This document shows positions 33,046 to 41,617 of a DNA stretch of 64,000 bases, one piece after another (position 1 is the stretch's first letter; each line of letters begins with the position of its first letter). A program made the translations under genes and the position numbers. Under the pieces are notes generated by a model that searched no databases, had not been told where the DNA came from, and saw nothing but the letters and a program-made list of their open reading frames with translations. The stretch covers positions 1 through 64,000 of the forward strand of contig CALULH010000011.1 in NCBI GenBank assembly GCA_944321435.1. Direction: 5' to 3'. Source of the DNA: an uncultured Coriobacteriaceae bacterium. Its GTDB lineage: Bacteria > Actinomycetota > Coriobacteriia > Coriobacteriales > Coriobacteriaceae.

Positions 33046-35325
33046 TCACGCCGCCTCGGGGTTGGCCCGCCGCGCCGGCGCCGTCAACAGCCCCAGCGCA
33101 AACGGCATCAGCGCGGCCACGGGGTAGGCGTAGCGGAAGTACGTGGCCGCGTTGCACGGTCCCACCAGGCTCACCAGCAACACCACCCACACCGGGGCGA
33201 GCACCGCCAGCAGGCGCCGCTCGCCCACGCGCAGAGCGTAGGCCGTGACCAGTACCAAGCACCAGCAGTACAGCGACGCGTTGGTGGTGAGCGTGAGTAT
33301 CGGCAGCTTTTGGAAGGCTATGCGGTAGTACGAGCAGAGCGTGTCGAACACGTGCACCACCGGATCGTCGGGCTGGCTGAACGAGAAGTACGGCGTGAGC
33401 TTTGCCCACTGCATGACCTCCCGGCTGAACTCGGAGGTGTACGACCAGTTGGTGGAGTGCCCCGCGTAGAAGTAGCCGTAGTAGTTGTTCGCCGTGGCCT
33501 CGAGGTAGCAGCCGGGGTCGCGCGCGAACTCGGCCGCCCAGGCGCGGAAGTACGCCGCCATGTCCTCCGCGGTGACATCCTCGTTGAAGGTGTTCTTGAC
33601 CGCATCGGACTTCTCGGGCTCGTAGTTCTCCGCCAGGGCGTCGGCGTCCAGCACGCGCGCCACGGCCTCGTACTCCTCGGGCGTCACCTGGTCGGCGTGG
33701 TCGCGGAAGAAGCGGGCGGTCTGCTGGAAGGGAATGGAGAGCATCTCGCGACGGCTGCCCGGCGTGATCTTGAGCGCCGGGTACACGACGCCGGTCAGGC
33801 CCAGCTGGACGATGAGCACCGCCGCGCCCACGGCGGCGATCACCCGCCAACGGCTGCGCGGCATGATGAGGTCCGGGCGGCGATGCGCGCGCCAGGCGCA
33901 CACGCACGCCGCGAGGAGAAGGCCCGCGAGCGCAGCCACCCACATGCCGTTGCGGAAAAGGGCCATGCCGAGGGCGCCCGCCACGAGACGCGCTGCATCC
34001 GCGCGCGTGAAGCGCGGCCCCTCCCCAGGCCGCGCCGCAAACGGCGCGCGCATGCCTAGGGCAAGGGACAGCGCGAAGACCACGAGGGCGTCGGTGAACA
34101 GCACGTCCTTGGTGAGCAGCACCGCGTAGTTGGCGTACACGGGCACAAACGCGACGAAGGCGAAGATCAGCATGCGCACCATGCGGCGCACGCCCAAGCG
34201 CCTGAGCGTTGCCGTGGCCCAGGCGAAGACCGCCGCGGTAAGGACGAACTGCAGGCAGGCGTACAGGAAGGCCCCGGCGTTCTCGCTCCCGAAAAGCGAC
34301 ATCCCCGCCTGCACGCAGAGCCCTATGAGCGCCGTGGAGAGCGGCGGGTGGTGCTGCGTGACGATGGTGGCCGCGGGGTCGATGAGGTTGAGGTAATTGC
34401 TCGCGTTGTTGGGGTAGCCGAACCATTGGAGGATCTGCGTGCCCGTGTCCCACATGAACAGACCCGGCGCGTAGCCAATGAGGCACGGCAGCCACAGCGC
34501 GACGAGCAGCGCGAAGGGAGCGGCAAAGGGGTGCTTGTCGAAGACGAAGGTCGCCGCGCGCCCAAACGCTCGCAGAAAGCGGGCCGCGCGCGAGGATCCC
34601 GCTGCGCGGGCGGTGCCCACCGGCGCGGCGCGGTCCAGGCGCAGGCGGTCCATGAGCTCGTAGAAGTAAACCAGCGCCATGTGGGCGAGAAGCACCCAGC
34701 CCGTAAACGAGAGGGCCGCTTTGATGCCCTGGCTGATGCCGCCGAAGACGAGCTGGGCGGAGTCTGTGGTGTCGAAGCTCTTGCCGAAAACCATGGCGAG
34801 CGCGAAGAGCGCGGCCACCACCCAGGTCGAGGCCCCGCGCCCATGGCTCACGCGCACGCGCGGGACCCGGGCGCGCGGCGCCTCGGGGGAGCCGGCGCCG
34901 TTGCGCGCGCCGCGACCGGCGCGCCTCTCGCCCGACGCATGGGCCCATGCGCGCGCCGTGCGCCGCGTGCGGGCCGTAACCCCCGCCCCGCGGCCAAAGT
35001 AAACGTACCAGAAAGGCCGCACCAGCAGCAGGCCGAGCGCCAGCACGAGCGTGCTCTCGTCTCGCCCCGGGAAGGAGCAGAGCACCTCGAGCGCTATGTA
35101 GCCCGCGCCGGTTGCCTGCGGGTCGAGCGCGGCGACCACGTCGTAGGCAACCGGCTCCAGCTCCACCGAGGCGCAGAGCGTGCACAGGAAGGCCAACGCC
35201 ACCGCCAGCGCCATCTGCACGCGGGGGGAAAGGCCGCGGCGCGCCCGATGCCGCGGCGCGCCGTCACGGCCCTTGCCGAGGCCCCCACCGTCCGCGGCGT
35301 TCGCGAGATTCTTCGTATCAGTCAT
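33046..35325 (-). CDS. DUF6020-like polytopic membrane protein
   Basis: A 759-residue protein with about 14 hydrophobic helices, resembling large glycosyltransferase-C-like membrane proteins annotated DUF6020 in Coriobacteriia. There are no assigned catalytic residues. FTDALVVFALSLALGMRAP and the loop PSLTGVVYPALKI-like region (LGLTGVVYPALKITPGSRRE) precede a ~190-residue extracytoplasmic domain (about 500-640, with NNYYGYFYAGHSTNWSYTSE), followed by more helices. The start at 35325 (MTDTK) has a weak ribosome site (GAGTGG); MSELRF 27 bases upstream behind GGGGGG is an alternative. A role in cell-surface polysaccharide or lipid-linked sugar transfer is plausible but not shown. Confidence 0.65.
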   Translation of the reverse strand: MTDTKNLANAADGGGLGKGRDGAPRHRARRGLSPRVQMALAVALAFLCTLCASVELEPVAYDVVAALDPQATGAGYIALEVLCSFPGRDESTLVLALGLLLVRPFWYVYFGRGAGVTARTRRTARAWAHASGERRAGRGARNGAGSPEAPRARVPRVRVSHGRGASTWVVAALFALAMVFGKSFDTTDSAQLVFGGISQGIKAALSFTGWVLLAHMALVYFYELMDRLRLDRAAPVGTARAAGSSRAARFLRAFGRAATFVFDKHPFAAPFALLVALWLPCLIGYAPGLFMWDTGTQILQWFGYPNNASNYLNLIDPAATIVTQHHPPLSTALIGLCVQAGMSLFGSENAGAFLYACLQFVLTAAVFAWATATLRRLGVRRMVRMLIFAFVAFVPVYANYAVLLTKDVLFTDALVVFALSLALGMRAPFAARPGEGPRFTRADAARLVAGALGMALFRNGMWVAALAGLLLAACVCAWRAHRRPDLIMPRSRWRVIAAVGAAVLIVQLGLTGVVYPALKITPGSRREMLSIPFQQTARFFRDHADQVTPEEYEAVARVLDADALAENYEPEKSDAVKNTFNEDVTAEDMAAYFRAWAAEFARDPGCYLEATANNYYGYFYAGHSTNWSYTSEFSREVMQWAKLTPYFSFSQPDDPVVHVFDTLCSYYRIAFQKLPILTLTTNASLYCWCLVLVTAYALRVGERRLLAVLAPVWVVLLVSLVGPCNAATYFRYAYPVAALMPFALGLLTAPARRANPEAA

Positions 35326-35460
35326 CGTCCACTCAAACCGAAGCTCAGACATGCCCCCCGGCGCTTGTTTCGACGCGCCGAGAAAGCAGCATACGCGGCC
35401 GAGGCGAAACCCTGCCGCATGCGAACCGATAATGTCCCTCACCGTAGCACAAGCGCATAC

Positions 35461-35499
35461 GAAGCGCCCGTGCGGACAAGTTATCCGCACGGGCGCTTC
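35461..35499. terminator. Perfect 16-bp stem-loop downstream of the dehydratase gene
   Basis: GAAGCGCCCGTGCGGA (35461-35476) and its exact reverse complement (35484-35499) around a 7-base loop. It lies 50 bases after the dehydratase/activase stop and upstream of the membrane protein gene, both on the minus strand. There is no U-tract on either side, so it may be a 3'-end stabilising hairpin, a Rho-linked stop or a leader element rather than a classic terminator. Confidence 0.6.
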
Positions 35500-35548
35500 A
35501 CAGGGGACGAACAAACCTCACGGCAACCGAAAGGGCGCGGGCGCCGCC

Positions 35549-38500
35549 CTACTCGCGCGCCGCCTTGTCGGCGGCCGCCGCCTCGGCGCGCATCTGGGCA
35601 AGGCGCTCCTCGACGCCCGCGGCCAGGTTGGGCACCGCGTGGCAGCTGCCGGTGCAGGAGGGCTCGTCAACGCCCCAGCCCGCGGCCGCCGCGCCGCCGC
35701 GCACCGTGGCGCCATGGCGCTTCTCGGCCAGCGGGTCCACTCCGTCCTCGTGGCTCGGGCGGAACTTCTGATCGACCTCGTCCATGGCGAGCGGTTTGAT
35801 GCGCTCCATCTTGAAGCCGCGGCCCTGGCGCAGGTTCTCCTTGGCCACGCTGATCATGAGCTTGATGCGGTTGAGCTGGTTGACCTCGGAGGCGCCGGGG
35901 TCGTAGTCGACCGCCACGATGTTGCTCTCGGGGTGGCGGCGCCTGAGCTCCTTGATCACGCTCTTGCCCACCACGTGGTTCGGCAGGCAGGCAAACGGCT
36001 GCGTGCAGATGATGTTCGGCGCGCCGTGGTCGATAAGGTCCAGCATCTCGGCCGTCAGAAGCCAGCCCTCACCCATGGTGTTGCAGAGGCTCAGCACCTG
36101 GCTCGCCTTGTCGGCCAGCGCGCTGATGGGCTCGGGGCGCTCGAAGCGCTTGGACTTCTCCAGAATCTCGTCTGCCGGCTTGCGCATCCAGTCGATGAGC
36201 TTCATGAGGCCCGCCATCACGCTGCGCTGGGCGCTGGAGCTGCCGAGCTCGCCGCGGTCGTTCTCCGCGCCGCTCATGGCGAAGAGGAAGAAGTCGAGAA
36301 GCCCCGGCACCACGGCCTCGCAGCCCTCGCGCTCGATGACGTCGACCACGTGGTTGTTGGCCGTGGGGTGGAACTTAACCAGGATCTCGCCGACCACGCC
36401 CACGCGCGGCTTGGTGCCCTCGCCCACCAGCGGCAGGTTGTCGAAGGCGCGGACGCTCTCGCGCACCAGCTTGGTGTAGCTCTTGCGCGTGAAGCTCGGC
36501 GCCATGGCGCGCGCCTTGGCCATGTACTTCTCGAACAGCGCGTTGGCCGCGCCGGGCTCGGCCTCGTAGGGGCGCGTGCGGTACAGCATCTGCATCATCA
36601 CGTCGCCGTAGAGGATGCAGTAGACCGCCGCCTTGAGGATCTGCGGGGTCACCTTGAAGCCGGGGTTCTCCTCGTCCAGCTTCACCGCGCTGATGGAGAT
36701 GACCGGGATCTCCGGATGGCCGGAGTCCTTGAGGGCCTTGCGGATGAGCGCGATGTAGTTGGTGGCGCGGCAGCCGCCGCCGGTCTGGGAGATGATGACG
36801 GCCGTCTTGGAGAGGTCGTACTTGCCCGACTCGATAGCCTCCATGATCTGCCCCGTGACCAGGATGGACGGGTAGCAGATGTCGTTGTTGACGTACTTGA
36901 GGCCCGCCTCCACGGCGCCGCGGTCGGTTGAGGGCAGAAGCTCCAGGTTGTACCCGCCGGCCTTGAAGACCTCCTTGATGAGGTCGAAGTGGATCGGCGC
37001 CATCTGCGGGCACAGGATGGTGTAGCCCTTCTCGCGCATCTCCTCGGTGAACTGGACCTTCTTGAACGCCGAGGAGTTGGCGGCGCGCTGCGCGGACAGG
37101 GCGTACTTGCGCGTGGCGAAAGCCGGCGCCTCGTCGCTCGGGGCTACCGGGGCGGCGTCGCCCTGCACGTAGTCCTCGCCCGCGGCCTTGGCCTCGGCCA
37201 GGCGCTCGGCCTCCTGGTCCTTGAGCGCGGCCATGAGCGAGCGGATGCGGATGCGCGCGGCGCCCAGGTTGGAGACCTCGTCGATCTTGAGCACCGTGTA
37301 GATCTTGCCGGAGCCCTCGAGGATCTCCTGCACCTGGTCAGTGGTGAGCGCGTCCAGGCCGCAGCCGAAGGAGTTCAGCTGGATGAGGTCCAGGTCGTTG
37401 CGCAGCGTCACCAGCTTGGCGGCGCGGTAGAGGCGGCTGTGGTACATCCACTGATCGACCACGCGGATGGGGCGGTCGGGCTTGACCAGGTGCGCCACCG
37501 AGTCCTCGGTGAGCACCGCGAAGCCGAACGAGCTGATGAGCTCCGGCAGGGCGTGGTTGATCTCGGGGTCGTTGTGGTAGGGGCGGCCGGCGAGCACGAT
37601 GCCGTGGCCGCCGTGGTCCTCGATCCAGCGCATGGCCTCCTCGCCCATGGTCTGGATCTGCTCGTGGAACTGGGCGTCGACCTCGTAGGCGTAGTTCACC
37701 GCCGCGTCGATCTCGGAGCGGGTGAGCTTGGGGCCGGTGATGCGGCCCTTGCCGGCCGCGGCGTCGGTCACGCGCTCCTGGGCCAGGATCTCGTACAGGC
37801 GGCGCTTGAGCTCAACGCGGTTGTCGTACGGCACGAAGGGATAAAGGAACTCTATGCGCTTCTCGGCAAGCTCGTCGATGTTCAGCCCCAGCGCCGTGGG
37901 GTAGCTCATGACGATGGGGCAGTTGTAGTTGTTGCCCGCCGCCGGGTCCTCCTTGCGCTCCTTGCGCACGCAGGGCATCCAGATGAAGTCCGGGTCCTTG
38001 TCGATGAGGTTCATGATGTGGCCGTGGGAGAGCTTGGCCGGGTAGCACACGGACTCGCTCGGCATGGACTCGATGCCGGCCTCGTAGGTCTTCTTGCTGG
38101 AGTCGTCGGACAGCACCACGGCAAAGCCCAGGCGCGTGAAGAACGCGTGCCAGAACGGGTAGTCCTCGTACATGTTGAGCGCGCGCGGGATGCCCACGGT
38201 GCCGCGCGGGGCCTTTGCCGGCTCCAGGCACGGGCGGTCGAAGAGCAGCTCGTTCTTCTTCTTGAAGAGGTTCGGCGCCTCGGTCTTGTTCTTCTTGTGG
38301 CCCGCGCCCTTCTCGCAGCGGTTGCCCGTGATGAAGCGGCGGCCGCCGCCGAAGTCGTTGATGGTGAGCAGGCAGTTGTTGGAGCAGCGCCCGCAGCGCA
38401 CGTTGGTGTGCTTGACGGTGAGGCTGGCGATCTCGTCGGCGGAAAGCAAGGTGGAGACGCCGTCGGCTCCTGCGCGATCGCGGGCGAGAAGCGCGGCGCC

Positions 38501-40318
38501 GTAGGCGCCCATGCAGCCGGCGATGTCCGGGCGCACGGCGTTAACGCCGGTCAAGAGCTCGAAGGCGCGCAGCGTCGCGTCGGACATGAACGTGCCGCCC
38601 TGGACGATGACCTGCGTGCCGATCTCGGAGGAGTCGCGCAGCTTGATGACCTTGAACAGCGCGTTCTTAATGACCGAGTAGGAAAGGCCCGCGGCGATGT
38701 CGCCCACGGTGGCGCCCTCCTTCTGGGCCTGCTTGACGCGGGAGTTCATGAAGACAGTGCAACGGCTGCCCAGGTCGACGGGGTGCTTGGCCGCGACTGC
38801 GGCCTGCGCGAACTCCTCGACGCCCATGTTCATGGAGATGGCGAAGCTCTCGATGAAGGAGCCGCAGCCCGAGGAGCACGCCTCGTTCAGCATGATGTGC
38901 TCGATCACGCCGTCCTTGACGCGCAGGCACTTCATGTCCTGGCCGCCGATGTCCAAGATGAACTGGACGCCGGGCAAAAACGCCTTGGAGCCGCGCAGGT
39001 GCGCCACGGTCTCGATCTCGCCGGAGTCGGCCTTGAGCGCCTCGATGAGGAGCTGCTCGCCGTAGCCGGTGCAGGTCACGTGGCCGATCTGGCAGCCCGC
39101 CGGAATGTGATCGAAGAAGTCGCGCATGATGACCTTGGCGGTGCCCAGGATATCGCCGTTGTTGCTGCCGTACCAGGTGTGCAGCAGCTGGCCGTCCTCG
39201 CCCACCATGGCGGCCTTCATGGTCGTGGAGCCCGCGTCGATGCCGATGAAGACGCGCTTGCCGTCGTAGGTGGCCAGATCGCCCTTGGGCACGACCTCCT
39301 TGTCGTGGCGCTCCGTGAACTCCGCGTAGGCCTCCTCGTCGGCGAAGAGGGGCTCCAGGCGCTGCACCTCGGAGCCCTGGGTGTCGCCGAGGGCGTCGAT
39401 GGCGGCGATGAGCTCGGGGAAGGTGGCGAGCTTCTCGGACTCGTGGGCCATGGCGGCGCCGCCCGCCACGAAGAGGTGCGCGTTCTCCGGCACGATCCGG
39501 TGGTCCTCGTCGAGCTCGAGCGTGATGTAGAAGCGGCGGCGCAGCTCGGAGAGGTACTGCAGCGGGCCGCCCAGGAAGGCCACGTTACCGCGGATGGGGC
39601 GGCCGCAGGCCAGGCCGGAGATGGTCTGGGTCACGACGGACTGGAAGATGGAGGCGGCCACGTCCTCCTGGCGCGCGCCCTCGTTCAGGAGAGGCTGGAC
39701 GTCGGTCTTGGCGAACACGCCGCAGCGGGACGCGATGGGGTAGATGGTCTCGGCTCCCTTCGCGAGCTCGTTCAGGCCGGACGCGTCGGTGTGCAGGAGC
39801 GTCGCCATCTGGTCGATGAACGCGCCCGTGCCGCCGGCGCAGGTGCCGTTCATGCGCTGCTCGATGCCGTTGTCGAAGTAGATGATCTTGGCGTCCTCGC
39901 CGCCCAGCTCGATGGCCACGTCGGTCTGCGGGATGAAGGTCTCCACGGCGCGCTTGGAGGCGATGACCTCCTGCACGAACTCAAGGCCCAGCCACTGGCT
40001 GAGCAGAAGGCCGCCCGATCCGGTGATGGCCGCGGTCATGGGCGCGTCGCCCAGGACCTTCTCGGCCTGGACGAAGAGGTCGCGGGCGCAGGCGCGCACG
40101 TCGGTGTGGTGGCGCTGGTACTTGGCGTAGACGATCTGGTTGTCGTCGTTCAGCACGGCGAGCTTCACCGTGGTGGAGCCCACGTCGATGCCCAGGTGCA
40201 GGTTGCCGTGGTTGTTCTCGAGGTTTACGAGCGCCGGCTCGGTCTTAGGTTTCTCATCCTGTACGGCCGCATCCAGCACCGCCTCTTGCGTTCCGTCCTT
40301 CTCGAGCTTATCGGCCAT
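35549..40318 (-). CDS. Fused 2-hydroxyacyl-CoA dehydratase activase/dehydratase-like protein
   Basis: A 1589-residue protein. The start at 40318 is chosen for AAAAGGAGCGG; a 26-residue longer form would overlap the tetR end. Two ASKHA ATPase domains come first: LHLGIDVGSTTVKLAVL (about 42-58) and VFIGIDAGSTTMKAAMVG (about 360), both with activase-type ACSSGCGSF- or GTCAGGTGAF-like loops that supply cluster Cys. A DUF2229/CoA-activase part (SVCYPAKLSHGHIMNLIDKD) and a dehydratase-like C-terminal half (NNDICYPSILVTGQ, GGCRATNYIALIRKAL) follow. It is related to BcrAD/BadFG activators of benzoyl-CoA reductase. The reaction is unknown; oxygen-sensitive, ATP-driven electron transfer is expected. 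Probably controlled by the tetR 70 bp upstream. Confidence 0.9.
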   Translation of the reverse strand: MADKLEKDGTQEAVLDAAVQDEKPKTEPALVNLENNHGNLHLGIDVGSTTVKLAVLNDDNQIVYAKYQRHHTDVRACARDLFVQAEKVLGDAPMTAAITGSGGLLLSQWLGLEFVQEVIASKRAVETFIPQTDVAIELGGEDAKIIYFDNGIEQRMNGTCAGGTGAFIDQMATLLHTDASGLNELAKGAETIYPIASRCGVFAKTDVQPLLNEGARQEDVAASIFQSVVTQTISGLACGRPIRGNVAFLGGPLQYLSELRRRFYITLELDEDHRIVPENAHLFVAGGAAMAHESEKLATFPELIAAIDALGDTQGSEVQRLEPLFADEEAYAEFTERHDKEVVPKGDLATYDGKRVFIGIDAGSTTMKAAMVGEDGQLLHTWYGSNNGDILGTAKVIMRDFFDHIPAGCQIGHVTCTGYGEQLLIEALKADSGEIETVAHLRGSKAFLPGVQFILDIGGQDMKCLRVKDGVIEHIMLNEACSSGCGSFIESFAISMNMGVEEFAQAAVAAKHPVDLGSRCTVFMNSRVKQAQKEGATVGDIAAGLSYSVIKNALFKVIKLRDSSEIGTQVIVQGGTFMSDATLRAFELLTGVNAVRPDIAGCMGAYGAALLARDRAGADGVSTLLSADEIASLTVKHTNVRCGRCSNNCLLTINDFGGGRRFITGNRCEKGAGHKKNKTEAPNLFKKKNELLFDRPCLEPAKAPRGTVGIPRALNMYEDYPFWHAFFTRLGFAVVLSDDSSKKTYEAGIESMPSESVCYPAKLSHGHIMNLIDKDPDFIWMPCVRKERKEDPAAGNNYNCPIVMSYPTALGLNIDELAEKRIEFLYPFVPYDNRVELKRRLYEILAQERVTDAAAGKGRITGPKLTRSEIDAAVNYAYEVDAQFHEQIQTMGEEAMRWIEDHGGHGIVLAGRPYHNDPEINHALPELISSFGFAVLTEDSVAHLVKPDRPIRVVDQWMYHSRLYRAAKLVTLRNDLDLIQLNSFGCGLDALTTDQVQEILEGSGKIYTVLKIDEVSNLGAARIRIRSLMAALKDQEAERLAEAKAAGEDYVQGDAAPVAPSDEAPAFATRKYALSAQRAANSSAFKKVQFTEEMREKGYTILCPQMAPIHFDLIKEVFKAGGYNLELLPSTDRGAVEAGLKYVNNDICYPSILVTGQIMEAIESGKYDLSKTAVIISQTGGGCRATNYIALIRKALKDSGHPEIPVISISAVKLDEENPGFKVTPQILKAAVYCILYGDVMMQMLYRTRPYEAEPGAANALFEKYMAKARAMAPSFTRKSYTKLVRESVRAFDNLPLVGEGTKPRVGVVGEILVKFHPTANNHVVDVIEREGCEAVVPGLLDFFLFAMSGAENDRGELGSSSAQRSVMAGLMKLIDWMRKPADEILEKSKRFERPEPISALADKASQVLSLCNTMGEGWLLTAEMLDLIDHGAPNIICTQPFACLPNHVVGKSVIKELRRRHPESNIVAVDYDPGASEVNQLNRIKLMISVAKENLRQGRGFKMERIKPLAMDEVDQKFRPSHEDGVDPLAEKRHGATVRGGAAAAGWGVDEPSCTGSCHAVPNLAAGVEERLAQMRAEAAAADKAARE

Positions 40319-40388
40319 GTTCCGCTCCTTTTGATCTTCCTGCGCCGCAAGGGCGCGCTTGGGGTTGTCGTCTGCTTCAACGGGAATC

Positions 40389-41102
40389 TTAACCACGGGT
40401 TTCCTCCTTGGCCTTGTCCGCTTTGAGGTTCAAGCTCATGAGCTTCATGCCGTAGGCCGGCACGTTGATTTCGATGGGCATGCCGTAGAGGTCGCCCGGC
40501 CGCACGAAGGCGATGACCGTCATCACCCGCGCCATAGTCTCGGGGCTTTCAGCCAGACCGGTTTCGAACCAGCGCTGCACCACGCCCACCTCGGCGGACA
40601 CCACGTAGCTCAGGTAGTAGTCGAAGAAGGTCCCCAGCACGCCGGGGAAGATGCCCGTCTTCATGCGCCCGGAGATCTCGCTGCGCGCGAGGTCGGTGAG
40701 CTTCTTGATGAAGGCCGGATCGCCTCCCGGGCCCAGAAGCGCACCGATGAGCCCCTGGTGCGCCTTCAGGTAGGCGAGAAGCTCCACCGATCCGGGCGCG
40801 GGCTCCAGGTCGTCGATCCGGGCGTAGAGCTCGGCCAGGCTGGCGGCGCTCACGTTGCGGATAAGCGCGCGGATATCGGCGAGCAGGTCGGACTCGATCT
40901 GCTCCACGAAATCGGGGATGTCGCGGTAATGGGTGTAGAAGGTGCGCCGCGTGAGCCCCGCCCGATCGGCGAGCGCGGCGACGGTGACTTGGCTGAGGTC
41001 GGCGCCGGCATTGAGCTCGGCGGCCAGGGCGTCGCGCAGCATCTGCTGCGATCGCAGGCTGCGACGGTCCTGTTTGGTTACAGCGGCAACGGTCAAGGGC
41101 AT
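40389..41102 (-). CDS. TetR-family regulator upstream of the dehydratase gene
   Basis: A 237-residue protein, start at 41102 after GGAAAGGACTG. The HTH is at about 15-60: QQMLRDALAAELNAGADLSQ, then VTVAALADRAGLTRRTFYTH. The C-terminal part (about 150-200) fits the TetR_C_8/33 type. The gene is 70 bp upstream of, and co-oriented with, the giant dehydratase/activase, so the two are probably one transcript. TTATT-N13-AATAA at 41167-41189, about 65 bases before its start, is an AT-rich imperfect palindrome that might be its operator. The ligand is unknown. Confidence 0.85.
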   Translation of the reverse strand: MPLTVAAVTKQDRRSLRSQQMLRDALAAELNAGADLSQVTVAALADRAGLTRRTFYTHYRDIPDFVEQIESDLLADIRALIRNVSAASLAELYARIDDLEPAPGSVELLAYLKAHQGLIGALLGPGGDPAFIKKLTDLARSEISGRMKTGIFPGVLGTFFDYYLSYVVSAEVGVVQRWFETGLAESPETMARVMTVIAFVRPGDLYGMPIEINVPAYGMKLMSLNLKADKAKEETRG

Positions 41103-41317
41103 CAGTCCTTTCCGCAAACGGCGGGCGAGAGGCACGCCCCTCGCCCATTCGTTCACTCTGCGTGTATTATTGCACGCCCTGTGAAATAAATTCAGCCACC
41201 GGTATATGCCCTCCTCGTCACCACAGAATCCGCAACAAGGTCACGCGCAGGTAAAGACGGGGCGCAAACGTTACGCCGCAGCGGGCTGACCCGCGGGCGA
41301 AACTTTCGCACTTTCCC
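41103..41317. other. Upstream region of the tetR-dehydratase operon
   Basis: No gene is seen. The AT-rich stretch around 41160-41195 (AATAATAC on the minus strand) is the likeliest promoter region of the tetR operon. From 41200 onward the sequence is undistinguished until array D begins at 41318. Confidence 0.4.
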
Positions 41318-41492
41318 GTTCGGTGTGGCCCGATTTCCGTTTGGTGTGGCCCCCTTCCTGTTTGGTGTGGCCTCCCCTCCATTCGGTGTGGCCCCTTTTC
41401 TGTTTGGTGTGGCCCACTTTAGGCGACAAGAACTGAATCCTGGGCTTTTGCTCCAACTGAGCACACCAAATAGAATGCGAGCCACACCAAAT
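41318..41492. repeat. 21-bp inverted repeat array D (family 1)
   Basis: Left boxes GTTCGGTGTGG, GTTTGGTGTGG, GTTTGGTGTGG, ATTCGGTGTGG and GTTTGGTGTGG start at 41318, 41339, 41360, 41381 and 41402 (21-bp steps). The 48-bp core is 41413-41460. Right boxes GCACACCAAAT and CCACACCAAAT start at 41461 and 41482. The core has AATCCTGGG with CCTGGG at positions 27-32 and is closely similar to the reverse complement of core C. It lies 40 bp beyond the terminator that follows the DHA2 exporter gene. Confidence 0.95.
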
Positions 41493-41531
41493 AGAGCGGC
41501 GCGCGCGTTTGCACCCCGCTGGTAAGCGCGC

Positions 41532-41562
41532 AAAAAACCCGACCGTCCTAAGACGGCCGGGT
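41532..41562 (-). terminator. Terminator of the DHA2 exporter gene
   Basis: An 11-bp stem with one mismatch, ACCCGACCGTC (41537-41547) and GACGGCCGGGT (41552-41562), with a 4-base loop. On the minus strand it is followed by TTTTTT. It lies 55 bases after the stop of the MFS gene. Confidence 0.85.
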
Positions 41563-41617
41563 TCGCGCAATGCCAAGACCCGTTTGGGCCCACCCGATTG
41601 AGTCTGCCGGAGCGACG

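Noticed and set aside
36989-40426. 1145-codon open frame antisense to the dehydratase/activase gene
   Set aside because: A shadow of a GC-rich gene; the minus-strand frame has clear domain motifs and a ribosome site, and the plus-strand product is low-complexity Val/Ala/Leu/Gly without recognisable motifs.
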